Source: Ceriagrion tenellum (Eukaryota; Arthropoda; Insecta; Odonata; Coenagrionidae). Taken from it: 64,000 nucleotides of DNA. Of this stretch, positions 11,500-22,408 are shown piece after piece. The notes under the pieces were generated by a model. The model saw nothing but the letters and a program-made list of their open reading frames with translations, searched no databases and was not told the DNA's origin. The translations under genes were made by a program, and so were the position numbers. The first letter of the stretch is position 1, and each line of letters starts with the position of its first letter. The stretch covers positions 81,327,696 to 81,391,695 of the forward strand of contig OY720643.1 in the NCBI GenBank assembly GCA_963169105.1. Direction: 5' to 3'.

Positions 11500-12195
11500 G
11501 ACACTTAAATACAACATGAAAATAAAAAAGAAGAAGACTACAATTATAGAATGCGATAGAGAAAAACTGAAAGCCGAAGTCTCACCGAGAGGAGAGAAAT
11601 TAAAGCAAATGGATTCCTTCAACTATCTGCGAAGTACCATCACGTGAGACGGAAAAATACAACGGGTATAGGCGAAGAATAACCCAAGCTATGAAGGCGT
11701 TCATGGGAAAAAGACTACTGCTGTGCTCAAAGAAGATAGACCAACGAACCAGGAAATAGTATATGAAAACATTCGTGTGGAGCGTGGCACTCTATGGAAT
11801 GGAAGCATGGACCATTGGAAAAGCTGACCAGAAAAGACTAGAATCCTTCCAAACCTGGTGCAGGAGGAGGATGCTGAAAATAAAATGGATGAAGAAAATA
11901 CAAAATTATTGAGTTTACAGAAGAATGGAATAGGAGAGGACATAATGAAACACTATACATAAAAGAAGAACTGGAAGTAGTAGAGACACTCTGACATACA
12001 ATGGGTTTGTGAAGAACACAATTGAATGAAAAATGGATGAAAAAGTCCCCAGTGAAAGACCCTGGAATCAAATAAAGTGGAAAGTACAAAGAAAGTATGA
12101 AAAGCTACCTGGAAAACGACCTAGAGTTTGATAGGGAAGAGTAGAGGTCTACAGTGAACTTCTCTAAGGATTGAACGACGAATGATGAGGGGCAT
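11500..12195 (+). mobile_element. LINE relic (RTE/CR1-type), same family as 1268-1790 and 30240-30915
   Basis: The plus strand encodes a broken reverse transcriptase C-terminal half. In order it shows RGEKLKQMDSFNYLRSTIT, a stop, then after frame changes QAMKAFMGKRLLLCSKKID, FVWSVALYGMEAWTIGKAD, RRRMLKIKWM and VYRRM. Several in-frame stops and at least one frameshift are present. The 3' end at about 12165-12195 reads AAGGATTGAACGACGAATGA, matching the ends of the other two copies. Open frames on the opposite strand (11701-12089) are antisense shadows. Confidence 0.85.
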
Positions 12196-13090
12196 AAACA
12201 CTTGATAAACACAACAGAACCAAAGCCTCATTCATGTAAGATAGTAAAGCAAAGCCCATAAACCAACAGATAGTACCTAAAATGGTACCTCTCCATCATG
12301 TAAAACGTTTTTTTTTACTTTAAAAAGTAAATTTCAGCACAACTTTCTCATTCTCAAGTCTTTTTCCAGATTTTCCGGGCTTCTAACAATCCTAGACTTG
12401 CAGGTCGAAGTGAGTTTTAATTCCTACCATATCTACCCACATATCAAAGAAGAGAATAAACGGACTCTATGTGTACGATAGTAGACGGTTTGGTCGAAAA
12501 CATTATAATTCAAATCAGTCATATTTTATATAATAAATGATGCAACAAAATGTAAAAATAATGAAAAGCTGTAATTCTCGTAAAAATTCTTGGACATAAT
12601 GCACACGAAAGCCATGTTGGTGGAAAACATTTTACAAAAACTAAGCCTAACATTCGGTCATTAATGCGTCATCTGCCTCCATTTTCAATAAAAAATCCAC
12701 CTTATAGTGAGAATAATAGTGGCACCATCTTCTACAGCTCAACTATTGAGATACCAACTGCTGGAATTGGTATGGTTGAAATACCAGTGTATTATACTAA
12801 TGACTACTTACAAATTTGCACTTCTGGCGCTATTGCGGCTACAGCGGTATAATTCAAACCTTAATCGGATTATTAGTTTCGAAATTAGCGGAGGTTTACA
12901 ACTTGATATGTTTAATATGTAGGAAACGCCGATAACTTAAAGTTGGACTCTCTAATTTTGAACGCCGACAACCGTGTCTTTCTCCGTATAAATATAATAT
13001 CGCAAAAGTACAGATGAGAAAAGGAGAGAATTTCTACCAACACTAATAAAAGTAGAAATGCTCATTTTATCATATTTTTTTAAAGATGAT
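12196..13090. other. unassigned AT-rich sequence
   Basis: No gene or repeat was recognised. Short open frames at 12664-12922 have no known motif and are expected by chance. Confidence 0.4.
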
Positions 13091-13396
13091 TGGATTGGAT
13101 ATTTGGGGAGGCGACCGACGGCCAAGATCAGTTGCGCCATATGGTACAGGTAAGGGAGAAGGGGTGGATAGAAACTCCGCATCGGCACTAGCCTGCTCTT
13201 ATCGAAAGGCGCCAAGGGGACCACAGTTTAACGTCTCATCCGACACACGGAGTACTGAACTTGAAGTGACCTCCACAAGACATTCAAGTAGGGATCGGGT
13301 TTCCTCTGAAAAACATCCACCTCTGCCGGGATTTGCACCCTTGCCGCCAGTATGGTTAGCCAGTACTCTAGCCAACACACCGACCAGATCCCTATT
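13091..13396 (-). mobile_element. tRNA-derived SINE, about 305 bp, copy 1
   Basis: This aligns along its whole length with 23293-23600 and has the same orientation. Shared blocks include GGATATTTGGGGAGGC, AACGTCTCATCCGACA and TATGGTTAG. The tRNA-like head is on the minus strand at 13392-13326, and its B box is partly mutated here (complement of GGGATTTGCACCC). The 3' part of the SINE lies at the low-coordinate end. The open frame on the plus strand is not a gene. Confidence 0.8.
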
Positions 13397-13399
13397 TAT

Positions 13400-13830
13400 T
13401 TAGTTAAAATCTGTTGACCCTACTTGAGGATACAGCTTCATTAACTCGACGGACTCGACTTTTTTCAGGGACAGAAAATCCCGATCGTTACGTCGTCGGA
13501 TATCGAAACTAGTTCGCAATACCAGCCGACGCGGAAATCGTGCCGCCGGGCTGGTTCCACGGGAAACAAGTGAAAAAACAACTCTGGAGTAAGAGTCTCG
13601 GAGAGAACGTACAGATAAAATTTCGCTCATGGACCCGGAAACTGTAAAGGAGAAAAGCAATGAAATCCCAATTTACGGATTTGAGGGCAGAGGATGAGAG
13701 AGAGGGAGACAAGGAGTTTCGGTCGATCTCTGAAAATATAATTATCCAAGAATTGTGGGTCCGGAAGACACTTTATATTTTTTTGTCAAAAAAATCCCAC
13801 TGGCGTTAAGTTTCCGTTTTTATATCACCC
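13400..13830. other. unassigned, moderately CpG-rich sequence
   Basis: CpGs are frequent at 13440-13640, unlike most of the window. Overlapping minus-strand frames (13400-13712) show no known domain. There is a T-rich and A-rich patch near 13775-13795. Confidence 0.3.
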
Positions 13831-14350
13831 ATCGCCCAATCCCCCTAACGGAGGAAGCGATAGGGGGGCGTGGAGGCGAGGGGGGGGGGGGTATCCCCTA
13901 GGCAATGTACAATACGACCGGGTCGAGGTCTGCCAACACAGAGAGGGAAAGAAAGAACATTCCACGCAAAACCACTATTTTCCCTTCTTTATCTCCGATT
14001 GTGTTTTCATCGATTACCCCACTCCAACCGAACCCCATCACCGCCCCTCGAAGGGTTTTTCAGGGACGGGTGAGGACTTTTAAGGAAAGGCTTCAATCAC
14101 TGTCTGTCTGCATCGGCGGTGGGAAAAGTCTTGAAAAATGTCCTAATTTGCGTCCAAGGCGGATCAGCCAAAGCGGAAAATTGAGTTCGTGTAGAGGCCG
14201 GCAGAGGGGAGTCTCGGCGCGCGCTCCATTCTCCTCGTTGCCCGCTGTGTTTAAGGCACACGGTGGAAGGTTATTGATGATCTTAAGATTAATCGCCCAT
14301 GTAATCAGCAAAGGGGTCTTTTCTTGTGTTCTTCCGGAGAGGAGCCATTA
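13831..14350. other. CpG-rich block with a G-run, unrecognised
   Basis: The block is GC-rich with many CpGs, including CGGCGCGCGC near 14215, and a long G-run near 13880. It has open frames of 148 codons (plus) and 72 codons (minus) without recognisable motifs. It may be an unmethylated regulatory or first-exon region of a host gene, or a GC-rich repeat. Nothing in the sequence decides this. Confidence 0.3.
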
Positions 14351-14445
14351 AACTCACAGCGTAAAAGCTCTAAGAAAAGAGGGAGAGGGAAGAAGACTAC
14401 CTTCTTATTTTCTCGAAGAAAATAAAAAAAAAATATTGACTAAAT

Positions 14446-14964
14446 TTACTCATGGGGTACGCGCACAAAAAGAGACTTGTTTGCCCTCACCACCTCTAAG
14501 CGTAATAACTGCAGGGGAGAAACAAATGCGGTCAAAAAATGAGAAAAAGATCTTTTCAAGACTTTGAAACACAAAGCGGTTGAATAGAGAATCTTCCCCT
14601 GATAAGGCACAATTAGAGTGAGATTGGAAAATTTGTACGCTTCAAGGGCATTCTGTTTTGGCTTTACGCCACTATTTTGGAAAAATGCCTCGAAATTGCC
14701 TTTAATGATTACAGGCTGAAAGGCAAATTTTGCAACCTTATTATTTTTTAGGAAGTAAGCTACGGAATGGAACCTGTACCAGGCAGTTGTGCGAAACGAT
14801 TGAAAATTATGCTCGAGAATTCGCATGCAGCTAAAACTGTGGGCAGCGATAAAACAATAGCTAACAAATTGGGGACATTCTAAATAGATATGGGTTTTAA
14901 AAAATACTAGTTCAATTCTAAATGTTCCGAAAGCCCGTTTTACATGGGGCACGAAATTGCCCAA
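14446..14964 (-). other. unrecognised open frame of 172 codons, minus strand
   Basis: This is one of the two longest open frames in the window. The predicted product is rich in Phe, Leu, Ser and Arg, and I recognise no domain, signal peptide or transposase motif. Base composition resembles the flanking AT-rich DNA rather than a coding exon. An 18-base inverted repeat (14936-14953 with 15127-15144) overlaps its 5' end. It may be part of an unknown repeat or a chance frame. Confidence 0.15.
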
Positions 14965-15210
14965 TTAGGAAATGTATTTTTGTCTCAATCTGCCGCGCAA
15001 TAATTACTGAATTAGAGCAGGGCTATTGTGCCATCTCGCGTCCATGCATTCGTGCCTGCAGTTCATAGCGTTATACGACGCAATGCGAAATGCACGTTCA
15101 TGCACATACTTCGGATTACACAGTTACGTGCCCCATGTAAAACGAGCTGAACAGATGGTAAAGCACTCTATATAATTTAGAAAAAACTATTCTTAGTGAT
15201 GCACCAGGCT

Positions 15211-15325
15211 TTTTATTATGTTCAGGAATTGACAAAAACTTTGTAAGGTTTACATAGAATCCGGTCGTCCAATAGTCTAAGTAAAACTTACAAAGTTTGC
15301 GTTAATTCCTGAACATTATGGACAA
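15211..15325. repeat. short inverted repeat (foldback), about 100 bp
   Basis: The arm at 15217-15252, containing ATGTTCAGGAATT and ACTTTGTAAG, is inverted at about 15283-15318 (CTTACAAAGT, AATTCCTGAACAT). The arms are about 35 bases with a few mismatches and a 30-base loop. A third partial piece, GTTTTACAAAGTTTATGTT, follows directly. It could be a tiny foldback MITE. No coding content. Confidence 0.7.
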
Positions 15326-15599
15326 GTTTTACAAAGTTTATGTTGAAACTATTGAGTTTTTTAAAGTATAATATACTTTTTGAAGAGTGTATTACATCAT
15401 AATTTGAATACAGATAATACTTTGGCACACATAATAAGAAATAAAAAAATTAAGGGCTCTTCATACTGAATATATTGCCAAAATATTTAATGACACAATT
15501 TCATTCACATATACTCTCCTCCGTACTTGAAGAACATTGTGATATCTCTAGAGAGCGGCAAACCTTCACCGACATCCATCTTCAACCATATTTCTGAGT

Positions 15600-15735
15600 T
15601 TCCTTATCGCCTCTCTGACGAATATTAACAATAAAACCAATCATTTTTGGCGAACTTAGCTCGAGAAACTACAATATTTAAAATGAAACAAATCATGTTT
15701 TGTGAACTTTGCTCGAGAAACCACAACTAATTCCA
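15600..15735 (+). repeat. 52-bp tandem duplication, two copies
   Basis: The block containing GAACTTAGCTCGAGAAAC at 15652 recurs as GAACTTTGCTCGAGAAAC at 15704, a period of 52 bases. Flanking bases are also similar (CCAATCATTTTTGG, CAAATCATGTTTTG). Confidence 0.65.
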
Positions 15736-17320
15736 ATGCATGTATACTTTAACGCTAGTATCTCCTATTCCCTTGCGATTCAAAGACCGAAAATAGAAAA
15801 TAGAAATAAGTTGATATCACCGAATGACTATTACTAAAACGCATTAGCGCAATGCAATTTAGAAAACACGATGCTTTAACAATAGAGGGTTTTAAAAATA
15901 TCCTTTTAAAATCGTTTAACTTTAGTCCTTTGAGGAATTCTACCCAGTCAAATGTGACATTCACATTCGAGTATATCCAAAATATCCTAAGAATTCGGTA
16001 ACTCGCATTTTCGCGTCACCAATCCTGGCTACTTTTCCCATGAACGGGAACTAAGAATCCTAGCGACCTTGCTCAAAAGGCATACCCCTCGAATTTTCCA
16101 CCCAAAACAAATGGCATTCCTTTTCGTCTCTCTCACTGAACTGAGAGACAAGGTTTTAGAAGCCTGATTTCAGTTCCTGGCGTGCCGCTATTCGTCAGTC
16201 GTACACGGGCCCCGGAAAGATATTGAGCGTCGCGGGAGGGCATTTCTTAGCAAATGCGCCTGGAAACGAGCCTCTTTTGTAACGAAATACATCACTGAAA
16301 CGGGACTGCCTCCTTGTTCTTATTTTTATTCCAGCGTCAATATTGGTAGTGAAGTACCCGCTGGTAAAAATAAAAGACGTCCATCTTATTTAGTTTCTCC
16401 AAAACTGAACGAGATATTAAACTTGTCTCAGCCAAAAACTGTCAACGTTTCATAGACACTACAACCGCGGTTAAATAATAAAAGACTATTATTCACATAC
16501 ATTACACAAAAAAACAAGAAAAAATATTAATTTATTAAGTTTTTTTAAGTATTACTGAATTCCAAAATGTTGCGAACAATTTAGGTGACCTAACAAAGCG
16601 ATCGTGTACGAAGATTGCTCAACTGGCCGTATCTGCTTTAACATTATTAGTAATTGAAGCAGTCATCCGGCGGAAGAAAGTGGGTTTTGGGATGCTGATG
16701 ATGGAGAAAAAGACTTGATTTAGCGTATTTTTAGAATAGCATAGAATATATTTGGAAACTCTCCACATTCCCATTTTTGACCCAGATATATTGTGAAATG
16801 AAAATATAAATACACCTTAAATCAAATATATTTCCCATAAATAACTAGCAATGCAACCAGATACCTGTCGTCAGCAACGATACATTTTTGCACCGATGTT
16901 TAATACTTTGTAAACATTATTAACGGCCTTCAGATGTGGTCTCTACAGCTGAAATTCCTAAATAAATGTACTAAGGTGCTCCTTTCCAAATAAATGCCAC
17001 GTCAGCTCGCTCTACGTAGGAAAATATTGCTAAGAATGTACTCTACTGTTTGATCAGTCCATTAGACAACCAACAGTTGAATAATCAATACCAAACATAG
17101 AAGTGCATATATATAAACTTAACATTAACGGGATTTTCATAACTGGATGACTTGCATATGTTTGTCGAGATCTAAAGCTAGTTCAAAACATATTGACGAA
17201 GCTGGGATGTTCGATATCTTGTCAGGACGACCTTGCACCGAGCAGACTTTAAAATTTGAACTTTAGCCAACCAACCCATTACAATAGGATAATATGAGTA
17301 ACAGGTCGTATTCTTCGTCC
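15736..17320. other. unassigned AT-rich sequence
   Basis: No gene, tRNA-like head or repeat partner was noticed. Confidence 0.4.
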
Positions 17321-17324
17321 ATAC

Positions 17325-17415
17325 CCCCCGAATTTCTCTTGGTTATCTCCCCGCTTACTCATTCACCCCAGAAAATTCTACTACGGTGGAGAGTATGGCT
17401 ATAGACACACAGACA
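17325..17415 (+). repeat. diverged interspersed repeat, partner at 19564-19646
   Basis: The two segments share an ordered set of short blocks: CCCCxGAATTTCTC, ATCxxCCCCxTTA, GAGAGTA and ATA followed by CACAGACA. Similarity is weak, perhaps 65-70 percent by eye, over about 85 bases, and both are on the same strand. The nature of the repeat is unknown. Confidence 0.35.
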
Positions 17416-17653
17416 TTGGTCTGAGGGTAAAAATCCTCATACTTTGTGTTCTCAGATGAAACATTAACCTGAAGATTGCAACACGGACGGAATCGGACAT
17501 ACATTCTAAATATGTTGGGGAAATTGACTAGATAGATTTAATACCATCAAGTCGATTATATTACCTTCCAGCAAGTTCATGCTTCAACAATTATTCCAAA
17601 AAGCAAGGGACTGACAAGTAAATTAAGTCGATGTATATTCCTACTAGAGAGTG

Positions 17654-17955
17654 CAGTAGAAGGTCGATTATCCGAATGCCGGTCATCCGAAACGACAACC
17701 AATCGAAAGCAAATTTGCACGCCAAGCAGAAATTATGGATAAGCTGTTCCACCCGCCATGAATTTGTGTGAAAATAAACCTTTAAAAGAATAGACACATG
17801 GATATAGCATTGAAAAATCTTGTGTTTGTCGATTTTTTGGTCCTATTGCTCCTACGATCCTAATCATCTATCACCGTCTCTACTATTCTCTGTCGATGAT
17901 CGGTTATCCAAACACACCTAATTCCCAATTGTTTCAGATAATCGAAGATCAACAG
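17654..17955. mobile_element. pogo/Tigger-like MITE, about 300 bp
   Basis: The left end carries CAGTAGAAGGTCGATTATCC and then GGTCATCCGAAACG. The right end carries the complement of TCGATTATCTGAAAC and of TTTGGATAACCGATCATCGA. Repeated TCGATTATCCGAA-type motifs beside a CAGT terminus are typical of pogo/Tigger-type terminal inverted repeats. The interior is non-coding. A TA target duplication is only partly preserved, so the boundaries are approximate. Confidence 0.5.
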
Positions 17956-18393
17956 TACAAGAAAAGGAAACTAGACTCATGCGAATATATTTCAGTTATC
18001 CAGGAGACTAGTAACAGGGAGGTGGAGAACTTGAATATACGTGCATTGAGCTGAAAGTCCAAGTGTTTGCGCTGGAGGAGATTATTGTCCACCAGGATGA
18101 CGGGACACAAATTGGAGTCACCATAACACCAACGGTAATCCCTCCACTCCAAAAACTTAGAATTTAAACCTCGGGCTAGACGCGCTAAAGTACCAGATCC
18201 CAGACTCCCCGTCTTGAGTCTCCAGAATGAAGGGAAATGCATGCATAGGAGTCTCATTTCCTCCCCTTCTACTGACAGTTCGAGTCATGATTCAACATAT
18301 TATCTTGCGTAACTAAGAATTAAATAATCAGAACTTGCAAGTACAATTAGCATTAACGCCGAACTTTGTGAACCCCGAGAAAGCCAGCACTCT

Positions 18394-18472
18394 TTCTGGG
18401 ATGTTATATCGACTTCCTGATCGACTGGGATGTCATATCGACGAAAAACCTTCTGGGATGTCATATCGACTC
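18394..18472 (+). repeat. minisatellite, three copies of TGGGATGTYATATCGAC
   Basis: The 17-base motif starts at 18397, 18426 and 18454, a period of 28-29 bases. The first copy has T and the others C at the variable base. Shared spacer bases include CTTCTGGGATG. Confidence 0.8.
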
Positions 18473-18559
18473 CACCACAAAGATTTTTTTTCTGATGAAG
18501 AACTAATATCTACACGGCTATAAGAACTACGCACATAAACGCACACACAAGGAAACGGC

Positions 18560-19547
18560 TAACGCAGTGAAAATAAAGAAATGGCACCTATTTTTCCGGG
18601 CGGATAAGTCTCAATGACAAAAGTAGGCGTTCTAGTGTTATTTCCTATTTTCCATCCATCAATCTTCAGATTAATGAGCATAATTTTAATTACTTCTTCA
18701 CGAGAACGTGTAGCAAGGTGTACGGCAATAAGGAGTTGCAATCGCTTTCATTCAGCCTATCTGTATGACGGAACCGATTTGCCACCTCTCGGGAGTTCTT
18801 GGTAAATATATAATTACATCCAACATTTTTAAATTCAGCTTTCTTAACTTTTCACACAGAGCATAAAACTGGAATTTAGGAATATTCACAATTCGAAATG
18901 ACAAAGGCAGTAAAATTACAGAATAAGTGCCAATATTTCAGAGCGGAAAGTCAAAGTGAAGCCAGCGGACGTTCTAGTGCTATGTTCTATCTTCAGACTG
19001 ATGAGCAAATCTTGAAATACTCCTCCACGACAATATGTAGTAATTTATTGCACTCTAAGTAGTTTCGATCGCTTTCTTATCGTTACTTGGATATTGTTAC
19101 TTCGGATTTCTTACTTTTAATATCGAATAAGTAAGTATAAGTATATAAGTATAAGTAAGATAGGTCGAATAAGTAATCAAATAAGAAATGAAATGTTACA
19201 TATTTGTACTCCCTTTGTGATTCTTAATACTTGTTTTATTGTATAATATTTTTGATAATTTTTGTAATGCTCTTAGAGGTGATGTGACCAGAACAAAATA
19301 AAGTATTCTTATTCTTGTCAGTATGACGGAGCCGAATGGATGGATCTCTCGGATGTTCTTAGTAATATGTAAATATCTTGAACATTTTGTAATTTTGTTG
19401 TCTCATCTTCTCACACTGTGTATAAGAGCGGAACTTATGAAAACTCACCTACGGAAATGGCAAAGGTAGTGAAATTAAATAAATAGCGCCTATTTTTCCG
19501 GGCGGAGGAGTCAAAATGAACCGCCTGCGGGCGGTCTAGTGTTAAGT
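18560..19547 (+). repeat. tandem array of a ~345-bp unit that ends like a piggyBac-type transposon
   Basis: Three units end in TTCTAGTGTTA (18634), TTCTAGTGCTA (18977) and GTCTAGTGTTA (19536). Each end is preceded by a GGGCGGA-type block and a GTCAAAATGA-like motif, most complete at 19496-19547 where ACCGCC and GGCGGT form a hairpin. The unit bodies share ATCTTCAGA, GATCGCTTTC and GTATGACGGA. CTAGTGTTAA with GTCAAAATGA is also the right end of the TTAA-flanked MITE at 21195-21803. The last unit is interrupted by the insertion at 19071-19318. Confidence 0.65.
19071..19318 (+). mobile_element. retroelement 3' end inserted in the array
   Basis: This segment interrupts the third unit of the ~345-bp array, whose sequence resumes at TCAGTATGACGGAGCC. 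It starts with an AAGTA-rich simple repeat (19125-19175) and ends AACAAAATAAAGTATTCTTATTCTTG, with a polyadenylation-like AATAAA just before a short TTATTC-type tail, as in many LINE 3' ends. Possible flanking duplication is CTTAT. No coding sequence is left. Confidence 0.45.
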
Positions 19548-19563
19548 CTTATCTTCAAATCAT

Positions 19564-19646
19564 AACCCCTGAATTTCTCGAGCCAATCATCCCCTTAATT
19601 CCTTCGCCACGTTGAGAGTAGGGCGATACACAGACAGACAAGGGAG
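19564..19646 (+). repeat. diverged interspersed repeat, partner at 17325-17415
   Basis: See the partner entry. The CpG-rich block follows immediately, so the repeat may be the edge of a larger GC-rich unit. Confidence 0.35.
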
Positions 19647-19995
19647 TAGAGCACACGGGGGGGGGAGGAAGTGGGTTGGAGACCAATGGGTTTGATCGCA
19701 TTTAAGCGCCAGCTGCCGCTCCAATTGCGGCCCGCTTTTGAGCGAAGCAGCGAAACGCCCCTCGTGCCGGGGAGCTCAGCAGTCGGGTCACGTGCCACAA
19801 CCGCCGCGCGCGCTGGGGACCAAGCCGAGCGATCAGAATGCAGCGTCCGTCTTCGAACGGAGGGGGAGGGGGGGGGAAGGGCAGGGGGCACACTGTCCCC
19901 CTCAAACGGAACAAGGGGGGTCACTGTTACCCTCAAATGGTACGGGAGTACGGCGAGAGGAAACCAGTGGTCTGTGGGTGAAACCACTTAGGAAG
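19647..19995. other. CpG-rich block with G-runs
   Basis: GC-rich sequence with G-runs near 19658 and 19860 and clustered CpGs such as CCGCCGCGCGCG at about 19801. Long open frames occur on both strands in several phases, the pattern expected where stop codons are rare, and none shows a known motif. It may be a host CpG-rich regulatory region. Nothing else supports this. Confidence 0.3.
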
Positions 19996-20120
19996 CTCAA
20001 GGTTCCTACTCGATAAAAATCATGCTGGCTTACAAGTTACAGATGTTTAGATCAACTGACTGATACATACTAACCGATGGGTCTTTCATCTTAATATTCA
20101 CATCTCTCATTAAAAACCAA

Positions 20121-20520
20121 TTTTACGGACTACTTTTTTCTTTAAATAATTGCCTCCAATATTCAGGTGCGCCTTATACTCGAAATTAATATAAAAATGC
20201 CCAGTGTTTGATTTAAAATTCCTCCTAGTCTTAAAAATGGCCATATATTCGATGCCACGGGAATCCTATATAACCCATTTTAATTTAATTTAATGTAAGT
20301 AATTTATTTAACCCCTACTGAAAAATGAAAACTGCGTAAAAATGGCCGGAGTGGAAAGAAATTAAATCAAGAAAAATTTATTTCATTGGATTCTCACCAA
20401 TTTAAATGTCCGTTTAATAAATGGAATAGCGTAGCTAGTCTAACAATAAAAATGGTAAAAATTTTATTTTTTTTCAATTGCTTGAAAATTAAGGAGCGTC
20501 TTATAGTCCGTAAAATACGG
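20121..20520. mobile_element. possible MITE with inverted ends ATTTTACGGACTA
   Basis: TTTTACGGACTA near 20121 is matched by TAGTCCGTAAAA near 20505. Nearby inner motifs, GTGCGCCTTATACTCG and GAGCGTCTTATAGTCCG, look like related subterminal repeats. About 400 bp of AT-rich non-coding sequence lies between. Boundaries and superfamily are uncertain. Confidence 0.4.
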
Positions 20521-20821
20521 CAAGTCTTGAATTTTTGGCATGCTTAATGTCACGATCCCAGACTGATCTTCTAAGGATCTTTCGACAATTTCTAATTTCG
20601 CCATAGTTTCATGTTGCGAATATTTCTTTAAAGCACCGTCCTTTGGCACTTCCCCGTATACTTCCGACGCATGTAGCATTTACCACATAAATTAATACCA
20701 TATTTCTCAATACGTTTTCAAAATTCTGAAATAATAGCCACGGGAAACAAATCTAGAGAGGTTTTGAGATCTTCCAGAGACCATTGATTTTTTTGCCCGT
20801 AAATTTAAATCTGTCATGTCA

Positions 20822-21190
20822 TTAATTTTTATTATAGCAAAATTGTAACACTGATGCATATTGCTTTTAGATAGACTCATATTTATTGATATTATTTCTC
20901 ACAGTTTCCCATCTTCATGTTTTAATTTGAGAGTTATGAAGAATTTGAGAATTATGTCTTGTACTATTGGGTAAAATATCTCGTCCGTCATTTTAATTAC
21001 TTTAATTCTAACAGTGCCTAAGTATGTAAATAATATACTTTCTTCGTGTGAACGAAGTTTGCTATGCTTTTGTTTAAGGTAAAGTGGTAATACTGAGGCA
21101 TATTTCATTGAGGTAGGCTTTCATGTTTCTTGTAATTTTTTCTTGTAGCTTCCCATCATCATGTTTCTATTTGAGAATTATAAAATGCCA
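20822..21190 (+). repeat. diverged tandem duplication, about 240-bp unit
   Basis: The block at 20852-20942 (CTGATGCATATT, TTCCCATCTTCATGTTT, ATTTGAGAGTTATG) recurs at 21093-21185 (CTGAGGCATATT, TTCCCATCATCATGTTT, ATTTGAGAATTATA). The second copy is cut by the TTAA MITE that begins at 21195. A fainter third copy may exist near 22100 (TCATGCTTATATTTGAGAAT). Confidence 0.6.
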
Positions 21191-21194
21191 GGTT

Positions 21195-21803
21195 TTAACA
21201 CTAGAACGCCCACGGCGGGTCATTTTGACCCAAACGTGAATTTAAATTCATTTCTTTATTCCATTTTGAATGAGAGCAGGATTTCCTTCCGTGACTTTTA
21301 TTCATTTCAACATGCTCTTATGTCCACAAATTTTCACCTCCCTGGAATAATCCATTAATTATTTTTTTTTAGAATTTACCTTGAACGCCCATACGGGTCG
21401 TTTTGATCGTACATATGTTTGCACTGTAGTGCACTTTGCATATTAATAGCAACCAAACTTTGAAAAGTTATAGATTAGTATAAAATAATGTGAAAGGTTT
21501 TCGTAGTTTATTGAACTATGCCATTTCATGAATAGAAAATTGTAAAAAATTGAAAAAATTATTAACTGATACTAAAGCCGTAAGTAGATATATCAATAAA
21601 TGATCAATATTGTCAAAATTATTAGTGTTCTCATGTAAAAATATCAATGTATGGAAATAAAAAGAGTTGTAGTTTGTAGAAAAACTGTTAAAATGGAAAC
21701 TTTATCACGCAAATTGAGGAATGACTTCATTAATTACGATGGGTCAAAATGACCCGCTTAGGGCGTTGAATGATGCTGAAAAGTACGGGCGTCCTAGTGT
21801 TAA
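21195..21803. mobile_element. piggyBac-like MITE with TTAA target duplications, 609 bp
   Basis: TTAA at 21195-21198 and 21800-21803 flank ends that begin CACTAGAACGCCC on the left and CACTAGGACGCCC on the complement of the right. The exact palindromic partners GGGTCATTTTGACCC (about 21219) and GGGTCAAAATGACCC (about 21741) sit just inside. A further inner copy of the left motif, GAACGCCCATACGGGTCGTT, lies near 21385. This arrangement is typical of piggyBac-superfamily MITEs. No transposase frame is present. Confidence 0.9.
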
Positions 21804-22184
21804 AGCATATATTGATTTTCATATCGGAGAAAAATTCATAAGCAAATATCTCATTTTTTATTCTGATAATTTTTTATAACAGCGACAACAACATACAAAT
21901 CATTTTTTTGTTAAAATCAGTATATGCTGCCGATTCCTTTCGCTCACGTTAAATACTAAAACTGATCCATATTACTGTTAATATACTTGTACTTCATACT
22001 GTATTTGTTTCTCACCGTTAAAATGGTGCATATGCGCCAAAACCATGGTCAGTTTTTTGTTAATAAATGTGTGGAATTAACTAAGTATTTCACTTCTAAA
22101 CCAAGCTTGTCTCATGCTTATATTTGAGAATTTAAAAATTCGACGTGGCAAACGCATGTGCAATATTGTACTGCATGAGCTGAA

Positions 22185-22408
22185 GTAACCCTCTATCTCG
22201 CTGTGTGACCTAGAGGTAACATATAGAAGTTTAATTTCTGTCTCTGATTTGGTTTCCTTACGTCTATGTGTCTTCGTGACATCAATTGTACAGCTTGGCT
22301 ACGAAAATATCTCTTTCAAAATTTTAGTTCCCGATTCTCCCACGAAAGGGGTAACGAGTGAAATGACTGCACATGGTGGACGACAAAAATCGGTGTACTG
22401 AAGGTTAA
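22185..22408 (+). mobile_element. TTAA-type MITE, 224 bp, intact copy
   Basis: This element runs from GTAACCCTCTATC to GAAGGTTAA. The copy at 47861-48840 has intact TTAA on both sides and the same body, including ATAGAAGTTTAATTT, TTCGTGACATCAATTGTACA, CGAAAATATCTCT and GACTGCACATGGTGGACGA. The TTAA flanks and CCCT termini suggest the piggyBac superfamily. It has no coding sequence. It serves as the uninterrupted empty-site reference for the disrupted copy. Confidence 0.85.
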
